Positions 43,253 through 52,015 of a stretch of 64,000 nucleotides of DNA are shown piece by piece. The DNA comes from Hyphomicrobiaceae bacterium (lineage in GTDB: Bacteria > Pseudomonadota > Alphaproteobacteria > Rhizobiales > Hyphomicrobiaceae): positions 62,001 through 126,000 of the forward strand of contig JACKJI010000003.1 in the NCBI GenBank assembly GCA_020638035.1, in the 5' to 3' direction. A program made the position numbers and the translations under genes. Numbering within the stretch: the first letter of the stretch is position 1; each line of letters starts with the position of its first letter. A model generated the notes under the pieces. That model was not told the DNA's origin and did not search any database. It saw only the letters and a list, made by a program, of their open reading frames with translations.

Positions 43253-43651
43253 GTGAAGCTCAGCATCCTGGTCAACGAGGGGCCGTACACGCATCAGGCG
43301 TCCGATACGGCCTACCAGTTCACGAAGGCTGCGCTGGAGAAGGGCGTCGAGATCTTTCGCGTCTTTTTCTACAACGACGGCGTCAACAACGGCACGCGCC
43401 TGACGGTTCCGCCGCAGGACGACCGCAACATCCAGAAGAACTGGTCCGAGCTGGGCGAGAAGTACAAGCTCGATCTCGTCGTCTGCATTGCCGCTGCGCA
43501 GCGCCGCGGCATCCTGGACGAGGGCGAGGCCAAGCGCCACGGCAAGGGCGAGGGCGCAGCTAACATCGCGCCGGGCTTCCGCATCTCCGGCCTCGGTCAG
43601 CTGATCGAGGCGGGCATCGAGGCTGAACGCCTCGTCGTCTTCGGCGATTGA
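43253..43651 (+). CDS. dsrE: Sulfur-transfer protein DsrE
   Basis: Subunit of the DsrE2F2H2 complex that passes sulfur to DsrC in the cytoplasm. The 132-aa product has the DsrE-specific active cysteine at residue 78 (LDLVVCIAAAQRRG), at the same number as in the well-studied Allochromatium protein. The GTG 43253 start (VKLSILVNEGPYTHQ) is preceded by GGGGAGAGG; an upstream start would add a basic stretch foreign to the family. dsrF begins 10 bp later. Confidence 0.95.
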   Translation: MKLSILVNEGPYTHQASDTAYQFTKAALEKGVEIFRVFFYNDGVNNGTRLTVPPQDDRNIQKNWSELGEKYKLDLVVCIAAAQRRGILDEGEAKRHGKGEGAANIAPGFRISGLGQLIEAGIEAERLVVFGD

Positions 43652-43661
43652 GGAGGTCTGA

Positions 43662-44069
43662 ATGTCGGTCGCGAAAAAGTTTCTCTACGTCAACCGCAAG
43701 GCCCCTTACGGCACGATCTATGCGCTGGAGAGCCTTGAGGTTGTCCTCATCGGCGCCGCTTTCGATCAGAACGTGTCGCTGGCCTTCCTTGACGACGGTG
43801 TCTTCCAGCTCGCCAAGGGCCAGGACACCAAGGGGCTAGGTGTGAAGAACTTCTCGCCCACCTTCCGGGCATTGGGCGATTATGGTGTGACGAAACTCTA
43901 CGTCGAGAAGGAGTCGCTCGCCGAGCGGGGCCTGACCGAGGACGACCTGATGCCGGTCACCTACGAGGATGAGAACGATGGCTTCGCCGAGAAGCCGTCT
44001 TTGATCTTCGTCGACCGCGCCGAATTGGCGCGCGTGATGCGCGATCAGGATGTTGTCCTGAGCTTCTGA
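43662..44069 (+). CDS. dsrF: Sulfur-transfer complex subunit DsrF
   Basis: A 135-aa subunit of DsrEFH. It begins VAKKFLYVNRKAPYGTIYALESLEVVLIGAAFDQNVSLAFLDDGVFQL (in pieces over residues about 2-48), the usual DsrF/TusC pattern, and lacks the catalytic cysteine of DsrE, consistent with a structural role. ATG 43662 is preceded by GAGGAGG. Confidence 0.94.
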   Translation: MSVAKKFLYVNRKAPYGTIYALESLEVVLIGAAFDQNVSLAFLDDGVFQLAKGQDTKGLGVKNFSPTFRALGDYGVTKLYVEKESLAERGLTEDDLMPVTYEDENDGFAEKPSLIFVDRAELARVMRDQDVVLSF

Positions 44070-44094
44070 CGTTGGAAATATCGAGGGTAGCGCA

Positions 44095-44403
44095 ATGACG
44101 ACATTGCACATGGTCAACAAGTCCCCGTTCGAGCGCAATGCGATGAAGAGCTGTCTGGCTCACGCGCTCGAGGGCGATGGCGTGATCTTGTTCGAGGACG
44201 GTGTCTATGGAGCCGTCAAGGGAAGTGCGGTGACCGGCGACATCCAGGGCAAAGCGGGTGCCGTGAAGGTCTACGTCCTTGGTCCCGACCTTGCCGCACG
44301 CGGCATCGCCGACGGGCGCCTGATCGAAGGCATCAAGGTCGTCGACTATCCGGGCTTCGTCGATCTCGTGACATCGCACGAGAGGACGCAATCCTGGCTC
44401 TGA
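44095..44403 (+). CDS. dsrH: Sulfur-transfer complex subunit DsrH
   Basis: A 102-aa DsrH/TusB-like subunit completing the DsrEFH hexamer. It starts TTLHMVNKSPFERNAMKSCLAHALEGDGVILFEDGVY in pieces and has a cysteine at residue 20, the conserved DsrH position. It lies 25 bp after dsrF and 62 bp before dsrC, in the standard dsr order. Confidence 0.94.
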   Translation: MTTLHMVNKSPFERNAMKSCLAHALEGDGVILFEDGVYGAVKGSAVTGDIQGKAGAVKVYVLGPDLAARGIADGRLIEGIKVVDYPGFVDLVTSHERTQSWL

Positions 44404-44465
44404 GCGAGCCAGATAATCGCTTCTACAGCGCCAACCGAACTGGAAAGACCTAAGGGAGACAAGCG

Positions 44466-44798
44466 ATGGCTTACACAGTCAACGGAACGACCGTCGAGCA
44501 CGACGAGGAAGGCTACCTCACCGACCTCAACGAGTGGAACGAGGATATCGCGCTGGAAATCGCCAAGGCGCAGAACCTCGAGATGAACGAGGAGCGCTGG
44601 GAGGTCGTCAACTTCCTGCGCAACTACTACGACGAGTACCAGGTTGCTCCGGCGATCCGCGTGCTCACCAAGGCGCTTGCCAAGACGATGGGACCGGAGA
44701 AGGGCAACAACAAGTATCTCTACGAGCTGTTTCCCTACGGACCTGCGAAGCAGGCGTGCATGATCGCCGGTCTGCCCAAGCCCACGGGCTGCGTCTGA
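44466..44798 (+). CDS. dsrC: DsrC, sulfur-carrier protein with both redox cysteines
   Basis: Central sulfur carrier: accepts sulfur from DsrEFH, presents it to DsrAB and, as trisulfide/persulfide, exchanges electrons with DsrK. The 110-aa product keeps the flexible C-terminal arm ACMIAGLPKPTGCV with Cys98 and the penultimate Cys109, both required for function. The rest (YLTDLNEWNEDIALEIAKAQ; WEVVNFLRNYYDEYQVAPAIRVLTKAL in pieces) is typical. ATG 44466 follows AAGGGAGACAAGCG. It is the only one of three DsrC-like proteins in the window with these cysteines. Confidence 0.97.
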   Translation: MAYTVNGTTVEHDEEGYLTDLNEWNEDIALEIAKAQNLEMNEERWEVVNFLRNYYDEYQVAPAIRVLTKALAKTMGPEKGNNKYLYELFPYGPAKQACMIAGLPKPTGCV

Positions 44799-44822
44799 CC
44801 GGCCGAGCCATCGCGCTCCGTT

Positions 44823-44879
44823 TTCCCCCGCGCGGCATGAGAAATGCCGGAAGTGAACCGCATCGTGCGCGCGGGGGAA
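44823..44879 (+). promoter_or_regulatory. Long-range stem between dsrC and dsrM
   Basis: TTCCCCCGCGCG and CGCGCGGGGGAA form a perfect 12-bp stem around a 33-nt interior that has its own GCAT/ATGC hairpin. It begins 24 bp after dsrC. Could protect the dsrC 3' end and set dsrC far above dsrMK expression. Confidence 0.6.
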
Positions 44880-44916
44880 TTCCCTTGGGGAGGATACGAG
44901 TGAGGAGGCGTGCCCC

Positions 44917-45654
44917 GTGCTGACGGGACTTTTTGCAGGATTGTTCTATCTGGCGACGGCGGTTCTGCTCGGCGGTCTCGCGTATCGCATCCGCCTTTAT
45001 TGGAAGACGCCTGCACCGCTGAAGATCCCGACCACGCCCGCACCGACGACCGAGGCCGGCGCGGCCCTCAGGCTTGCGCGGGAGGTCGTGCTGTTCGAGA
45101 GCCTGTTCAAGGCGAACAAGTGGATCTGGCTGTTCGGCTGGGTGTTCCACTTCGCGCTGCTGCTCGTGCTGATCCGCCATCTGCGCTACTTCGTCAATCC
45201 GGTTCCCGAGCTTCTCGTGATGGCCCAGCAGTTCGGCATCTATGCCGGCTTCGCCATGGTCGCTGGCCTCGCGGGCCTGTGGGCGCGCCGCATCCTGGTG
45301 CCGCGCATTCGCTACATCTCAGCACCCTCCGACCATCTCATGCTGGCGCTGCTGGTGGGCATTGGCCTGTCCGGCCTCACGATGAAATTCATCGACCACA
45401 CGGACATCGTTGCGGTGAAGGCGTTCTTCATTGGTCTCATGACCTTCAAGTGGCAGCCACTGCCGGCGGACCCCGTGCTGCTCGTGCACCTGACGCTGGT
45501 TGCAGCGCTGATGATCATCTTCCCGTTCTCCAAGCTCCTGCACGGCGTCGGCCTTTTCTTCTCGCCGACCCGCAACCAGGCCGACAACCCGCGCGAGAAG
45601 CGCCACCTGGCCCCGTGGGCGGCCAAGCTCGAAGCCGGTGGAGGGTCGAAATGA
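44917..45654 (+). CDS. dsrM: DsrM, membrane cytochrome b subunit
   Basis: Diheme cytochrome b-like integral membrane subunit of DsrMKJOP, exchanging electrons with the quinone pool. The 245-aa product has about five to six membrane helices (for example GLFAGLFYLATAVLLGGLAYRI near residue 3-24 and WIWLFGWVFHFALLLVLIRHLRY near 69-91) with histidines in helices (FHFALL, RHLRY, PSDHLML, LVHLTL, KLLHG) fitting NarI-type heme ligation. GTG 44917 starts the frame; GAGTGAGGAGG lies upstream. Confidence 0.94.
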   Translation: MLTGLFAGLFYLATAVLLGGLAYRIRLYWKTPAPLKIPTTPAPTTEAGAALRLAREVVLFESLFKANKWIWLFGWVFHFALLLVLIRHLRYFVNPVPELLVMAQQFGIYAGFAMVAGLAGLWARRILVPRIRYISAPSDHLMLALLVGIGLSGLTMKFIDHTDIVAVKAFFIGLMTFKWQPLPADPVLLVHLTLVAALMIIFPFSKLLHGVGLFFSPTRNQADNPREKRHLAPWAAKLEAGGGSK

Positions 45655-45702
45655 CATGGTCGACCCGTTGTACGGCCGGTGTTTGCGCAAGGGAGGCACG
45701 CC

Positions 45703-47262
45703 GTGGCTGAGATGAGCGATTTCCTCGTCGACGAGGGCGTGCCCGATCCCCTTGAGATGCCCGAGATGAAGCGCGGCGCCATGGAGGGTCTCGCCCCCTT
45801 CGTTGCCAAGCCCGAGCATCAGGCCCCGCTGGGCTTTCCCGGCGCGCTGGTCGACGACTGGCAGGAGAAGGCCATCGACAAGATGGGCGAGCTTCTGGGC
45901 AAGTACCGCTCGTTGCAGGTCTACCTCGATAGCTGCGTGAAGTGCGGCGCCTGCACCGACAAATGCCACTACTTCCTCGGCACGGGTGATCCCAAGAACA
46001 TGCCGGTCGCGCGTCAGGATCTCCTGCGCTCGGTCTATCGCCGCTACTTCACGTTCGCGGGCAAATATTTCCCCAAGCTCGTCGGTGCGCGCGATCTCAC
46101 CAAGGATGTGCTCGACGAGTGGTACTCCTATTTCCACCAGTGCTCGCAGTGCCGCCGCTGCTCGGTCTACTGCCCTTACGGCATAGACACGGCGGAAGTT
46201 TCGATGGCTGCGCGCGAGATCATGGACACGGTCGGCCAGGGCCAGAAGTACTGCAACGAGATCATCGGCAAGGTCTACAAGATCGGCAACAACCTGGGCC
46301 TGCCGAAGAAGGCGATCGAATCGACGCTCGAAGGTCTCGAGGAGGAGCTGGAAGAGGAGACCGGCCTCAAGATCCGCATGCCCATCGATGAGCCGGGTTG
46401 CGAGGTGCTGCTCGTCACGCCGTCGGCCGATCTCTTCGCCGAGCCGCACATCCAGGGCCTGATGGGCTATGCGAAGGTGTTCCACGAGGCCGGCGTTTCC
46501 TGGACATTGTCGTCCTACGCGTCCGAGGCCGCCAACTTCGGCATGTTCATCGGCTCTTACGAGAACATGCGTGAGGTCTCTCTGCGCATCCGCAAGGCCG
46601 CCGAGGATCTGGGCGTCAAGCGCATCGTCTTCGGCGAGTGCGGCCATGCCTGGCGCGTCGCCTACTCGTTCCTGAATACGCTCGCCGGTCCCTTCGATTT
46701 CCTCGACCCGCGCTATCCGGCGCCGCAGCACATCTGCGAGTTCACCTATGACCTCATGCAGGCAGGCAGGCTGCGTTTCGACAAGTCGAAGAACGACCAG
46801 TACCGGCTGACCTTCCACGACAGCTGCAACGTCGCGCGCGCCTCGCGCATGGGCGACATGCCCGGTGGCCAGTTCGAGATTCCGCGCGCGATCCTGCGCG
46901 CCACCTGCAACCACTATTTCGACATGGCGCCAGAGACCATCAAGGAATCGACGTTCTGCTGCGGCGGCGGTGGCGGTCTGCTGACCGACGATTTGATGGA
47001 CATCCGCATCAAGGGCGCGCAGCCGCGCATGCGCGCACTTCAGCAAGTGCGCGAAGACCATGGCGTCACCCACATGGCGGCGATCTGCGCCATCTGCAAG
47101 GCTCAGTTCACTAAGGTGATGCCGAAATACGGTTTCGACATGGATGCGATCCTCTCGGTGCATCAGATGGTCGCCAATGCGATCGTCATGACAGGATCGA
47201 TCCAGGAACGGGAAATTAAGGAAAAGTCCGAGCCCGCGGCCGCTGAAGGCCAGGCCGCATAA
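45703..47262 (+). CDS. dsrK: DsrK, HdrD-like iron-sulfur subunit
   Basis: Cytoplasmic catalytic subunit of DsrMKJOP, related to heterodisulfide reductase HdrD; proposed to handle the DsrC disulfide/trisulfide. The 519-aa product has two [4Fe-4S] ferredoxin motifs (CVKCGACTDKCHYFLG near 77 and CSQCRRCSVYCPYGI near 147) and C-terminal CCG-type motifs (FHDSCNVAR, STFCCGGGGGLL) that bind a special cubane cluster. The start GTG 45703 has GGGAGG 6 nt upstream; an ATG lies at 45712. It follows dsrM by 48 bp. Confidence 0.95.
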   Translation: MAEMSDFLVDEGVPDPLEMPEMKRGAMEGLAPFVAKPEHQAPLGFPGALVDDWQEKAIDKMGELLGKYRSLQVYLDSCVKCGACTDKCHYFLGTGDPKNMPVARQDLLRSVYRRYFTFAGKYFPKLVGARDLTKDVLDEWYSYFHQCSQCRRCSVYCPYGIDTAEVSMAAREIMDTVGQGQKYCNEIIGKVYKIGNNLGLPKKAIESTLEGLEEELEEETGLKIRMPIDEPGCEVLLVTPSADLFAEPHIQGLMGYAKVFHEAGVSWTLSSYASEAANFGMFIGSYENMREVSLRIRKAAEDLGVKRIVFGECGHAWRVAYSFLNTLAGPFDFLDPRYPAPQHICEFTYDLMQAGRLRFDKSKNDQYRLTFHDSCNVARASRMGDMPGGQFEIPRAILRATCNHYFDMAPETIKESTFCCGGGGGLLTDDLMDIRIKGAQPRMRALQQVREDHGVTHMAAICAICKAQFTKVMPKYGFDMDAILSVHQMVANAIVMTGSIQEREIKEKSEPAAAEGQAA

Positions 47263-47276
47263 CGGAGGTTACATCC

Positions 47277-49268
47277 ATGAACGACATGGCGAGCAAGCCG
47301 AAGTCCGCGAATGCGCCGGCTGCCGGCGATACCAAGCTAACGTTCCGTCGCTTCGAGTCGGGCGAGAACATGTGGACGGGCTGGGACGACCTGACGGAGA
47401 AAATTTTCCAGGCGGACAAGTCCTACAAGTGCCCGACCTACGTGCACCGCACACCGCCCTGCCAGGGTTCGTGCCCCTCGGGTCACGAGATCCGCGGCTG
47501 GCTGGCCATTGCGCGTCAGATGGACAAGCCGCCGACAAAGGACATGAAGTGGCAGGAATACGCTTTCCAGCGCATGGTCGAGGCCAATCCATTCCCGGCC
47601 ACCATGGGCCGCGTCTGTCCCGCGCCCTGCGAGGATGGCTGCAACCGTAATGAGGTCGACGATTTCGTCGGCATCAATGCTGTCGAACAGTACGTCGGCG
47701 ACTGGGCCAACGAGAATGTCTTGAAGCTGCCACAGGCGGGCGAGTTCACCGGTAAGAAGATTGCTGTCGTTGGTGGTGGTCCGGCCGGTCTCGCTGCCGC
47801 CTACTTCCTGCGTCGCAAGGGTCACGCTGTTGCGATCTTCGAGGCGCACGAGAAGCTCGGCGGCATGATGCGATACGGCATCCCAGGCTACCGCACGCCG
47901 CGCGACATGCTCGACACCGAGATCAAGCGCATTCTCGACATGGGCGTGGAGGTCCGCACCGGCACCAAGGTCGGCACGGATGTAACGGTCGAGCAGCTCG
48001 AAACCGAATTCGACGCCATCTTCTGGGCGGTCGGCGCTCAGAAGGGTCGCGGTCTCCCGGTCCCCGGTTGGGAGGGGACCGAGAATTGCATTACCGGTGT
48101 CGAGTTCCTCGATGCCTTCAACCAGGGCTGGGTCGCCGGCACCGCGAAGCGCGTTATTGTTGTCGGCGGTGGCGACACCTCGATCGACGTGGCATCGGTC
48201 GCGCGTCGTCTCGGTCACATCACGCACAAGGCCGAGAAGGATATCGATCCGCACAATGCGCTGGGCTACACCGCCCACGACGTTGCCGGCGCCATGCGCC
48301 GCGAAGGCCTGCAGGCAACGCTGACATCGCTCTTCCCGCTGGAAAAGATGACGGCCTCCGAGCGCGAGCGCGAGGATGCCATGCGCGAAGGCGTCACCAT
48401 CATGGGTGGTGTCATGCCGCTCGAAGTTCTGCGCGACGAGAACGGGCGGGCCCGTGGCCTCAAGATGTGCAAGTGCACGATGAAGGGCGCGGCACCGCAG
48501 CCGACCGAGGGCACCGAGTTCGAGATTGAGGGCGACATCATCATCTCGGCCATCGGCCAGATGGGCGATCTCGGCGGCGGGCTGGAGAGCCTCGACAACG
48601 GCAAGGGCTACATCGGCACCGACGCGATGTACCGCGTCAAAGGCAAGCCGAAGCACTTCGCTGGCGGCGACGTCATCCGTCCGCACCTGCTCACCACCGC
48701 GATCGGTCACGGCCGCATCGCTGCTGAGAGCATCGACCACTTCCTCAACGGCTCGCCGGTCGACAAGCGCCCCAAGGTCGATGTGCATCACTTCAACCTG
48801 CTACGCGAGCTGCACCAGCGCGCGTTGGACCCCGAACCCTACAGCGCCGGACAGACTCGCGGTACGTCATCGGCCAAGTACGCGATCCACAACTACGAGG
48901 ATCGCTCGGCGAGCCAGATCATCCCCCACTCCGATCTGTTCAAGGGTCACTTCAAGTACGAGGCCCGCGGCCGGCGCGACGAGGTGCACATCGAGGGCGA
49001 TAAGGTCCTTGGCAACTTCGAGGAGCGCATCAAGGGCCTGACCGAAGAGCAGGCGATCAACGAAGGCAAACGCTGCATGTCCTGCGGCATGTGCTTCGAG
49101 TGCGACAACTGCGTGATCTTCTGCCCGCAGACCGCAGTCAAGCGCGTGCCGAAGAAGGAGCGTGCGGTGGGTCGCTACGTCTACACCGAATACTCGATGT
49201 GCGTCGGCTGCCACATCTGCGCGGATGTCTGTCCGACCGGCTACATCCAGATGGGACTCGGCGAGTAA
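47277..49268 (+). CDS. dsrL: DsrL, iron-sulfur flavoprotein NAD(P)H oxidoreductase
   Basis: Cytoplasmic partner of reverse-acting DsrAB, taking electrons from sulfite formation to NAD(P)+. The 663-aa product resembles the small subunit of glutamate synthase: an N-terminal cysteine-rich region (CQGSCPSGHEIRGW; CPAPCEDGCNRNEV), an FAD site KKIAVVGGGPAGLAAAYFLRRKGH near residue 158, an NAD(P) site KRVIVVGGGDTSIDVASVARRLG near 290, and a C-terminal ferredoxin domain (CMSCGMCFECDNCVIFCP; CVGCHICADVCPTGY). Its presence between dsrK and dsrJ marks an oxidative dsr system. ATG 47277 follows GGAGG. Confidence 0.96.
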   Translation: MNDMASKPKSANAPAAGDTKLTFRRFESGENMWTGWDDLTEKIFQADKSYKCPTYVHRTPPCQGSCPSGHEIRGWLAIARQMDKPPTKDMKWQEYAFQRMVEANPFPATMGRVCPAPCEDGCNRNEVDDFVGINAVEQYVGDWANENVLKLPQAGEFTGKKIAVVGGGPAGLAAAYFLRRKGHAVAIFEAHEKLGGMMRYGIPGYRTPRDMLDTEIKRILDMGVEVRTGTKVGTDVTVEQLETEFDAIFWAVGAQKGRGLPVPGWEGTENCITGVEFLDAFNQGWVAGTAKRVIVVGGGDTSIDVASVARRLGHITHKAEKDIDPHNALGYTAHDVAGAMRREGLQATLTSLFPLEKMTASEREREDAMREGVTIMGGVMPLEVLRDENGRARGLKMCKCTMKGAAPQPTEGTEFEIEGDIIISAIGQMGDLGGGLESLDNGKGYIGTDAMYRVKGKPKHFAGGDVIRPHLLTTAIGHGRIAAESIDHFLNGSPVDKRPKVDVHHFNLLRELHQRALDPEPYSAGQTRGTSSAKYAIHNYEDRSASQIIPHSDLFKGHFKYEARGRRDEVHIEGDKVLGNFEERIKGLTEEQAINEGKRCMSCGMCFECDNCVIFCPQTAVKRVPKKERAVGRYVYTEYSMCVGCHICADVCPTGYIQMGLGE

Positions 49269-49285
49269 CGGCAGGCGGGACTGGG

Positions 49286-49771
49286 ATGCTTAGGATGCGG
49301 CATTGGACGAGGCTCGTGGTGGCGGTCGCGCTGTTGGCCGTCGTCGGTTCGGGTCTTGTCCCGGCACCGGGGATGGCAGGACCCCCGCAACCGGCCAAGG
49401 GGCGGGGCGACAAGTGCGTCGAGCCGACCGACTGGATGCGCCGCTTTCACATGACGGTCTTGAAGCATCAGCGCGACGATACCGTGCATCTGGGCATCCG
49501 CACCGAAAAGCACAGTTTGAAGGGCTGTATCGACTGTCACCAGGTCAAGGGCGAGGATGGCAAGCCCGTGACCGTGTCGGATTCACGGCACTTCTGCCGC
49601 ACGTGCCACGACTACGCAGCCGTGCACGTTGATTGCTTCGACTGTCACGCTTCGCGGCCTGGCGAGGCGACCAAGACCGGCGGTGCAACCGACAGTCCCC
49701 ACGCCGGCATTGCCGTTGGCCCGAGCGATGTCACCGCCCTCAATCGCTATCTGGAGGGATCGGGACGATGA
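49286..49771 (+). CDS. dsrJ: DsrJ, periplasmic triheme cytochrome c
   Basis: Periplasmic electron-transfer subunit of DsrMKJOP. The 161-aa product has an uncleaved or cleaved N-terminal signal/anchor (WTRLVVAVALLAVVGSGLVPA, residues 7-27) and three CxxCH heme motifs: CIDCH (81-85), CRTCH (104-108) and CFDCH (117-121). Cys44 in DKCVEPTDWM corresponds to the unusual His/Cys ligand of one heme in characterised DsrJ. The start is ATG 49286; the stop TGA overlaps the dsrO ATG. Confidence 0.95.
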   Translation: MLRMRHWTRLVVAVALLAVVGSGLVPAPGMAGPPQPAKGRGDKCVEPTDWMRRFHMTVLKHQRDDTVHLGIRTEKHSLKGCIDCHQVKGEDGKPVTVSDSRHFCRTCHDYAAVHVDCFDCHASRPGEATKTGGATDSPHAGIAVGPSDVTALNRYLEGSGR

Positions 49772-50616
49772 GGATGAAATTCGAGATCCCCGACGACCAC
49801 GCCTGCGCCGGTGGCAAAGGTTGTGACTGCGAGCCATCCGTCGCTCATGTGGGCGCAGGCGGTGCGGTCGATCCAGTTGAGGTCGGGCGTCGCTGGTTCC
49901 TGAAGACTGCCGCCGCTGTGGCGACGACAGTACTCGCGCCGGGCGTGACGCTGATGACGTTTGCCGAAGTGGACGCAGCCCACGCCAAACCCGCTGGTGA
50001 AGCAGTGTCCTCGCGCCGCCGCTGGGGGCTGCTCATCGACGCAGCAAAGTGCAAGGAAGGCTGCACCGCCTGCGTCACCGCCTGCTCGAACGAGAACGGC
50101 TGGACATCGACCGGTCATCCTGCCACCGATGCGCAGTGGATCCGCACGCTCAAGGTCACGAGCCGTTCGGACGGTTCGACCTTTCAGATGCCGCTGATGT
50201 GCCAGCACTGCGCCAACCCGCCGTGCGTGGATGTCTGTCCGACCGGTGCATCCTTCCAGCGCGCCGACGGTATCGTCCTTGTCGATCGCCACATCTGCAT
50301 CGGCTGCCGCTATTGCATGATGGCCTGCCCCTACAAGGCGCGCTCGTTCGTGCATGAGCCGCTTCAGGACCAGAAGCCTTACGCTCCGCGCGGCAAGGGG
50401 TGCGTCGAGAGCTGCACCATGTGTGTGCACCGCGTTGATGCGGGCGGTACGCCTGCCTGCGTCGAGGCCTGCGCCAAGACCGGGAACGTGGCCATGATCT
50501 TCGGCGATCTCAACGACAAGACGTCCGAGATCGCCATGCGGGTTGCCACTTATCGCACGACGCGGGTCAGGGCCGACCTCGGCACCGACCCGGGCGTCCA
50601 CTACCAGAACATTTGA
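49768..50616 (+). CDS. dsrO: DsrO, Tat-exported ferredoxin subunit
   Basis: Periplasmic [4Fe-4S] protein of DsrMKJOP. The 282-aa product has a twin-arginine signal (VGRRWFLKTAAAVATTVL at about 39-56, then AHA cleavage near 74) and multiple cluster-binding motifs: CKEGCTACVTACSNENGW, CQHCANPPCVDVCPTGA, CIGCRYCMMACPYKA, and CVESCTMCVHRV with CVEACAKTG. A cysteine-rich cytosolic-looking start (CAGGKGCDCEP) precedes the Tat motif. Start ATG 49768 overlaps dsrJ stop (ATGA), with GGAGG at 49755. Confidence 0.95.
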   Translation: MRMKFEIPDDHACAGGKGCDCEPSVAHVGAGGAVDPVEVGRRWFLKTAAAVATTVLAPGVTLMTFAEVDAAHAKPAGEAVSSRRRWGLLIDAAKCKEGCTACVTACSNENGWTSTGHPATDAQWIRTLKVTSRSDGSTFQMPLMCQHCANPPCVDVCPTGASFQRADGIVLVDRHICIGCRYCMMACPYKARSFVHEPLQDQKPYAPRGKGCVESCTMCVHRVDAGGTPACVEACAKTGNVAMIFGDLNDKTSEIAMRVATYRTTRVRADLGTDPGVHYQNI

Positions 50617-50657
50617 AGGGGAGCCGGGTCGACACGACCCGGCCAGAGGCAGGAACG

Positions 50658-51869
50658 ATGGCGCGCATCACCTTTCAGAAACTGGAGGACCACAGCACGT
50701 TCTTCTGGGGGCTGCTCGCGGCCCATGCCGCCGTGATCGCGCTCGGCCTTGGCGCGTTTCTCTATATGGAGCATCACGGTCACATCGTCACCGGTATGAA
50801 CAATGCGATCGTCTGGGGCACGCCGCACGTGTTCGCCGTGTTCCTGATCGTCGCCGCCTCAGGCGCACTCAACGTCGCCTCCATCTCCTCGGTGTTCAAC
50901 AACCTTGCCTACAAGCCTTTCGCGCGCCTGTCCGGCGTCCTTGCTATTGCGCTTCTGGTTGGCGGCCTGACGGTGCTGGTTCTCGACCTGGGCCGGCCGG
51001 AACGGCTCACCGTGGCGATGACGACCTATAACTTCAAGTCGATCTTCGCCTGGAACATCTATCTCTATACCGGCTTCCTCATCATCGTCGCAGCCTACCT
51101 CTTCACGATGATGGACCGCGGGATGGCGAAGTCGGGCAAGGCTACGAAGACGATGGGCTGGCTCGCTTTCACCTGGCGTCTGGCGCTCACCACCGGTACG
51201 GGCTCGATCTTCGGTTTCCTGGCTGCGCGCGAGGCCTACGACTCGGCGATCATGGCGCCGCTGTTCATCGCCGCCTCGTTCCTCTACGGCCTCGCCTTCA
51301 CTGTTCTTGTGCTGCTCACCGTATGCCGCGAGACGCGCCAGCAGCTCATGAGTGAGGAGATGGTGACCAAGTTTCGGAACCTGATCGTCATCTTCGCGCT
51401 GGCAGTCCTGTATTTCACAACCGTCAAGCACCTGACGGCCCTTTATGCCAGCGAACATCACGGTGTCGAGGCGTTCATTCTGCGCGACGGCGGTATCTAC
51501 ACGTTCTTGTTCTGGGTGGGCCATGTGCTCGTCGGCAATGTTATGCCGCTCCTGATCGCGGCCTTCCTGTCGGGCGATGGGCGCATGTTCAGCGGCCGCC
51601 AGGGCCTCGCCATTGCGTCGGTGCTCGCTCTGTTCGGCGGCCTCGCCTTCATCTACGTCACGATCATCGGCGGTCAAGCCTATCCGCTTGAGCTGCTGCC
51701 TGGCATGGATGTGAAGAGTTCGTTCCTCGACGGTGAAGTGGCAAGCTATGCGCCGTCGCTGCCAGAGGTTCTTCTGGGACTGGCCGGCATTTCGATTGCG
51801 ATGCTGGCGACGGGAATCGCCCTCAAGGTCATGCCGTTCCTGCCGACGGGAATTGAGACAGAGGGCTGA
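50658..51869 (+). CDS. dsrP: DsrP, NrfD/PsrC-like membrane subunit
   Basis: Integral membrane quinone-interacting subunit of DsrMKJOP. The 403-aa product has about ten helices, including HSTFFWGLLAAHAAVIALGLGAFLY in the first and the NrfD-typical FAWNIYLYTGFLIIVAAYLFTM near residue 130. The ATG 50658 start follows CAGGAACG; a farther upstream frame has no family sequence. It lies 41 bp after dsrO. Confidence 0.94.
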   Translation: MARITFQKLEDHSTFFWGLLAAHAAVIALGLGAFLYMEHHGHIVTGMNNAIVWGTPHVFAVFLIVAASGALNVASISSVFNNLAYKPFARLSGVLAIALLVGGLTVLVLDLGRPERLTVAMTTYNFKSIFAWNIYLYTGFLIIVAAYLFTMMDRGMAKSGKATKTMGWLAFTWRLALTTGTGSIFGFLAAREAYDSAIMAPLFIAASFLYGLAFTVLVLLTVCRETRQQLMSEEMVTKFRNLIVIFALAVLYFTTVKHLTALYASEHHGVEAFILRDGGIYTFLFWVGHVLVGNVMPLLIAAFLSGDGRMFSGRQGLAIASVLALFGGLAFIYVTIIGGQAYPLELLPGMDVKSSFLDGEVASYAPSLPEVLLGLAGISIAMLATGIALKVMPFLPTGIETEG

Positions 51870-52015
51870 AGGAAACGCGTCGCGAAATGCCGCGCACGTG
51901 GGATGCGCTTTGGCATAGGTGAAGCCGACGCAGCCGAACGCGTGACGACGGGGACGAGCATGAGCAGGGAGGGTCGGGAGCCTGAGCCCTGGAGTTTTGG
52001 TGGAGTAGTCCGGTC

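Noticed and set aside
45319..47163. Long minus-strand open frame opposite dsrK
   Set aside because: Antisense shadow caused by codon bias; dsrK on the plus strand is unequivocal. The same applies to frames opposite dsrA, dsrB and dsrL.
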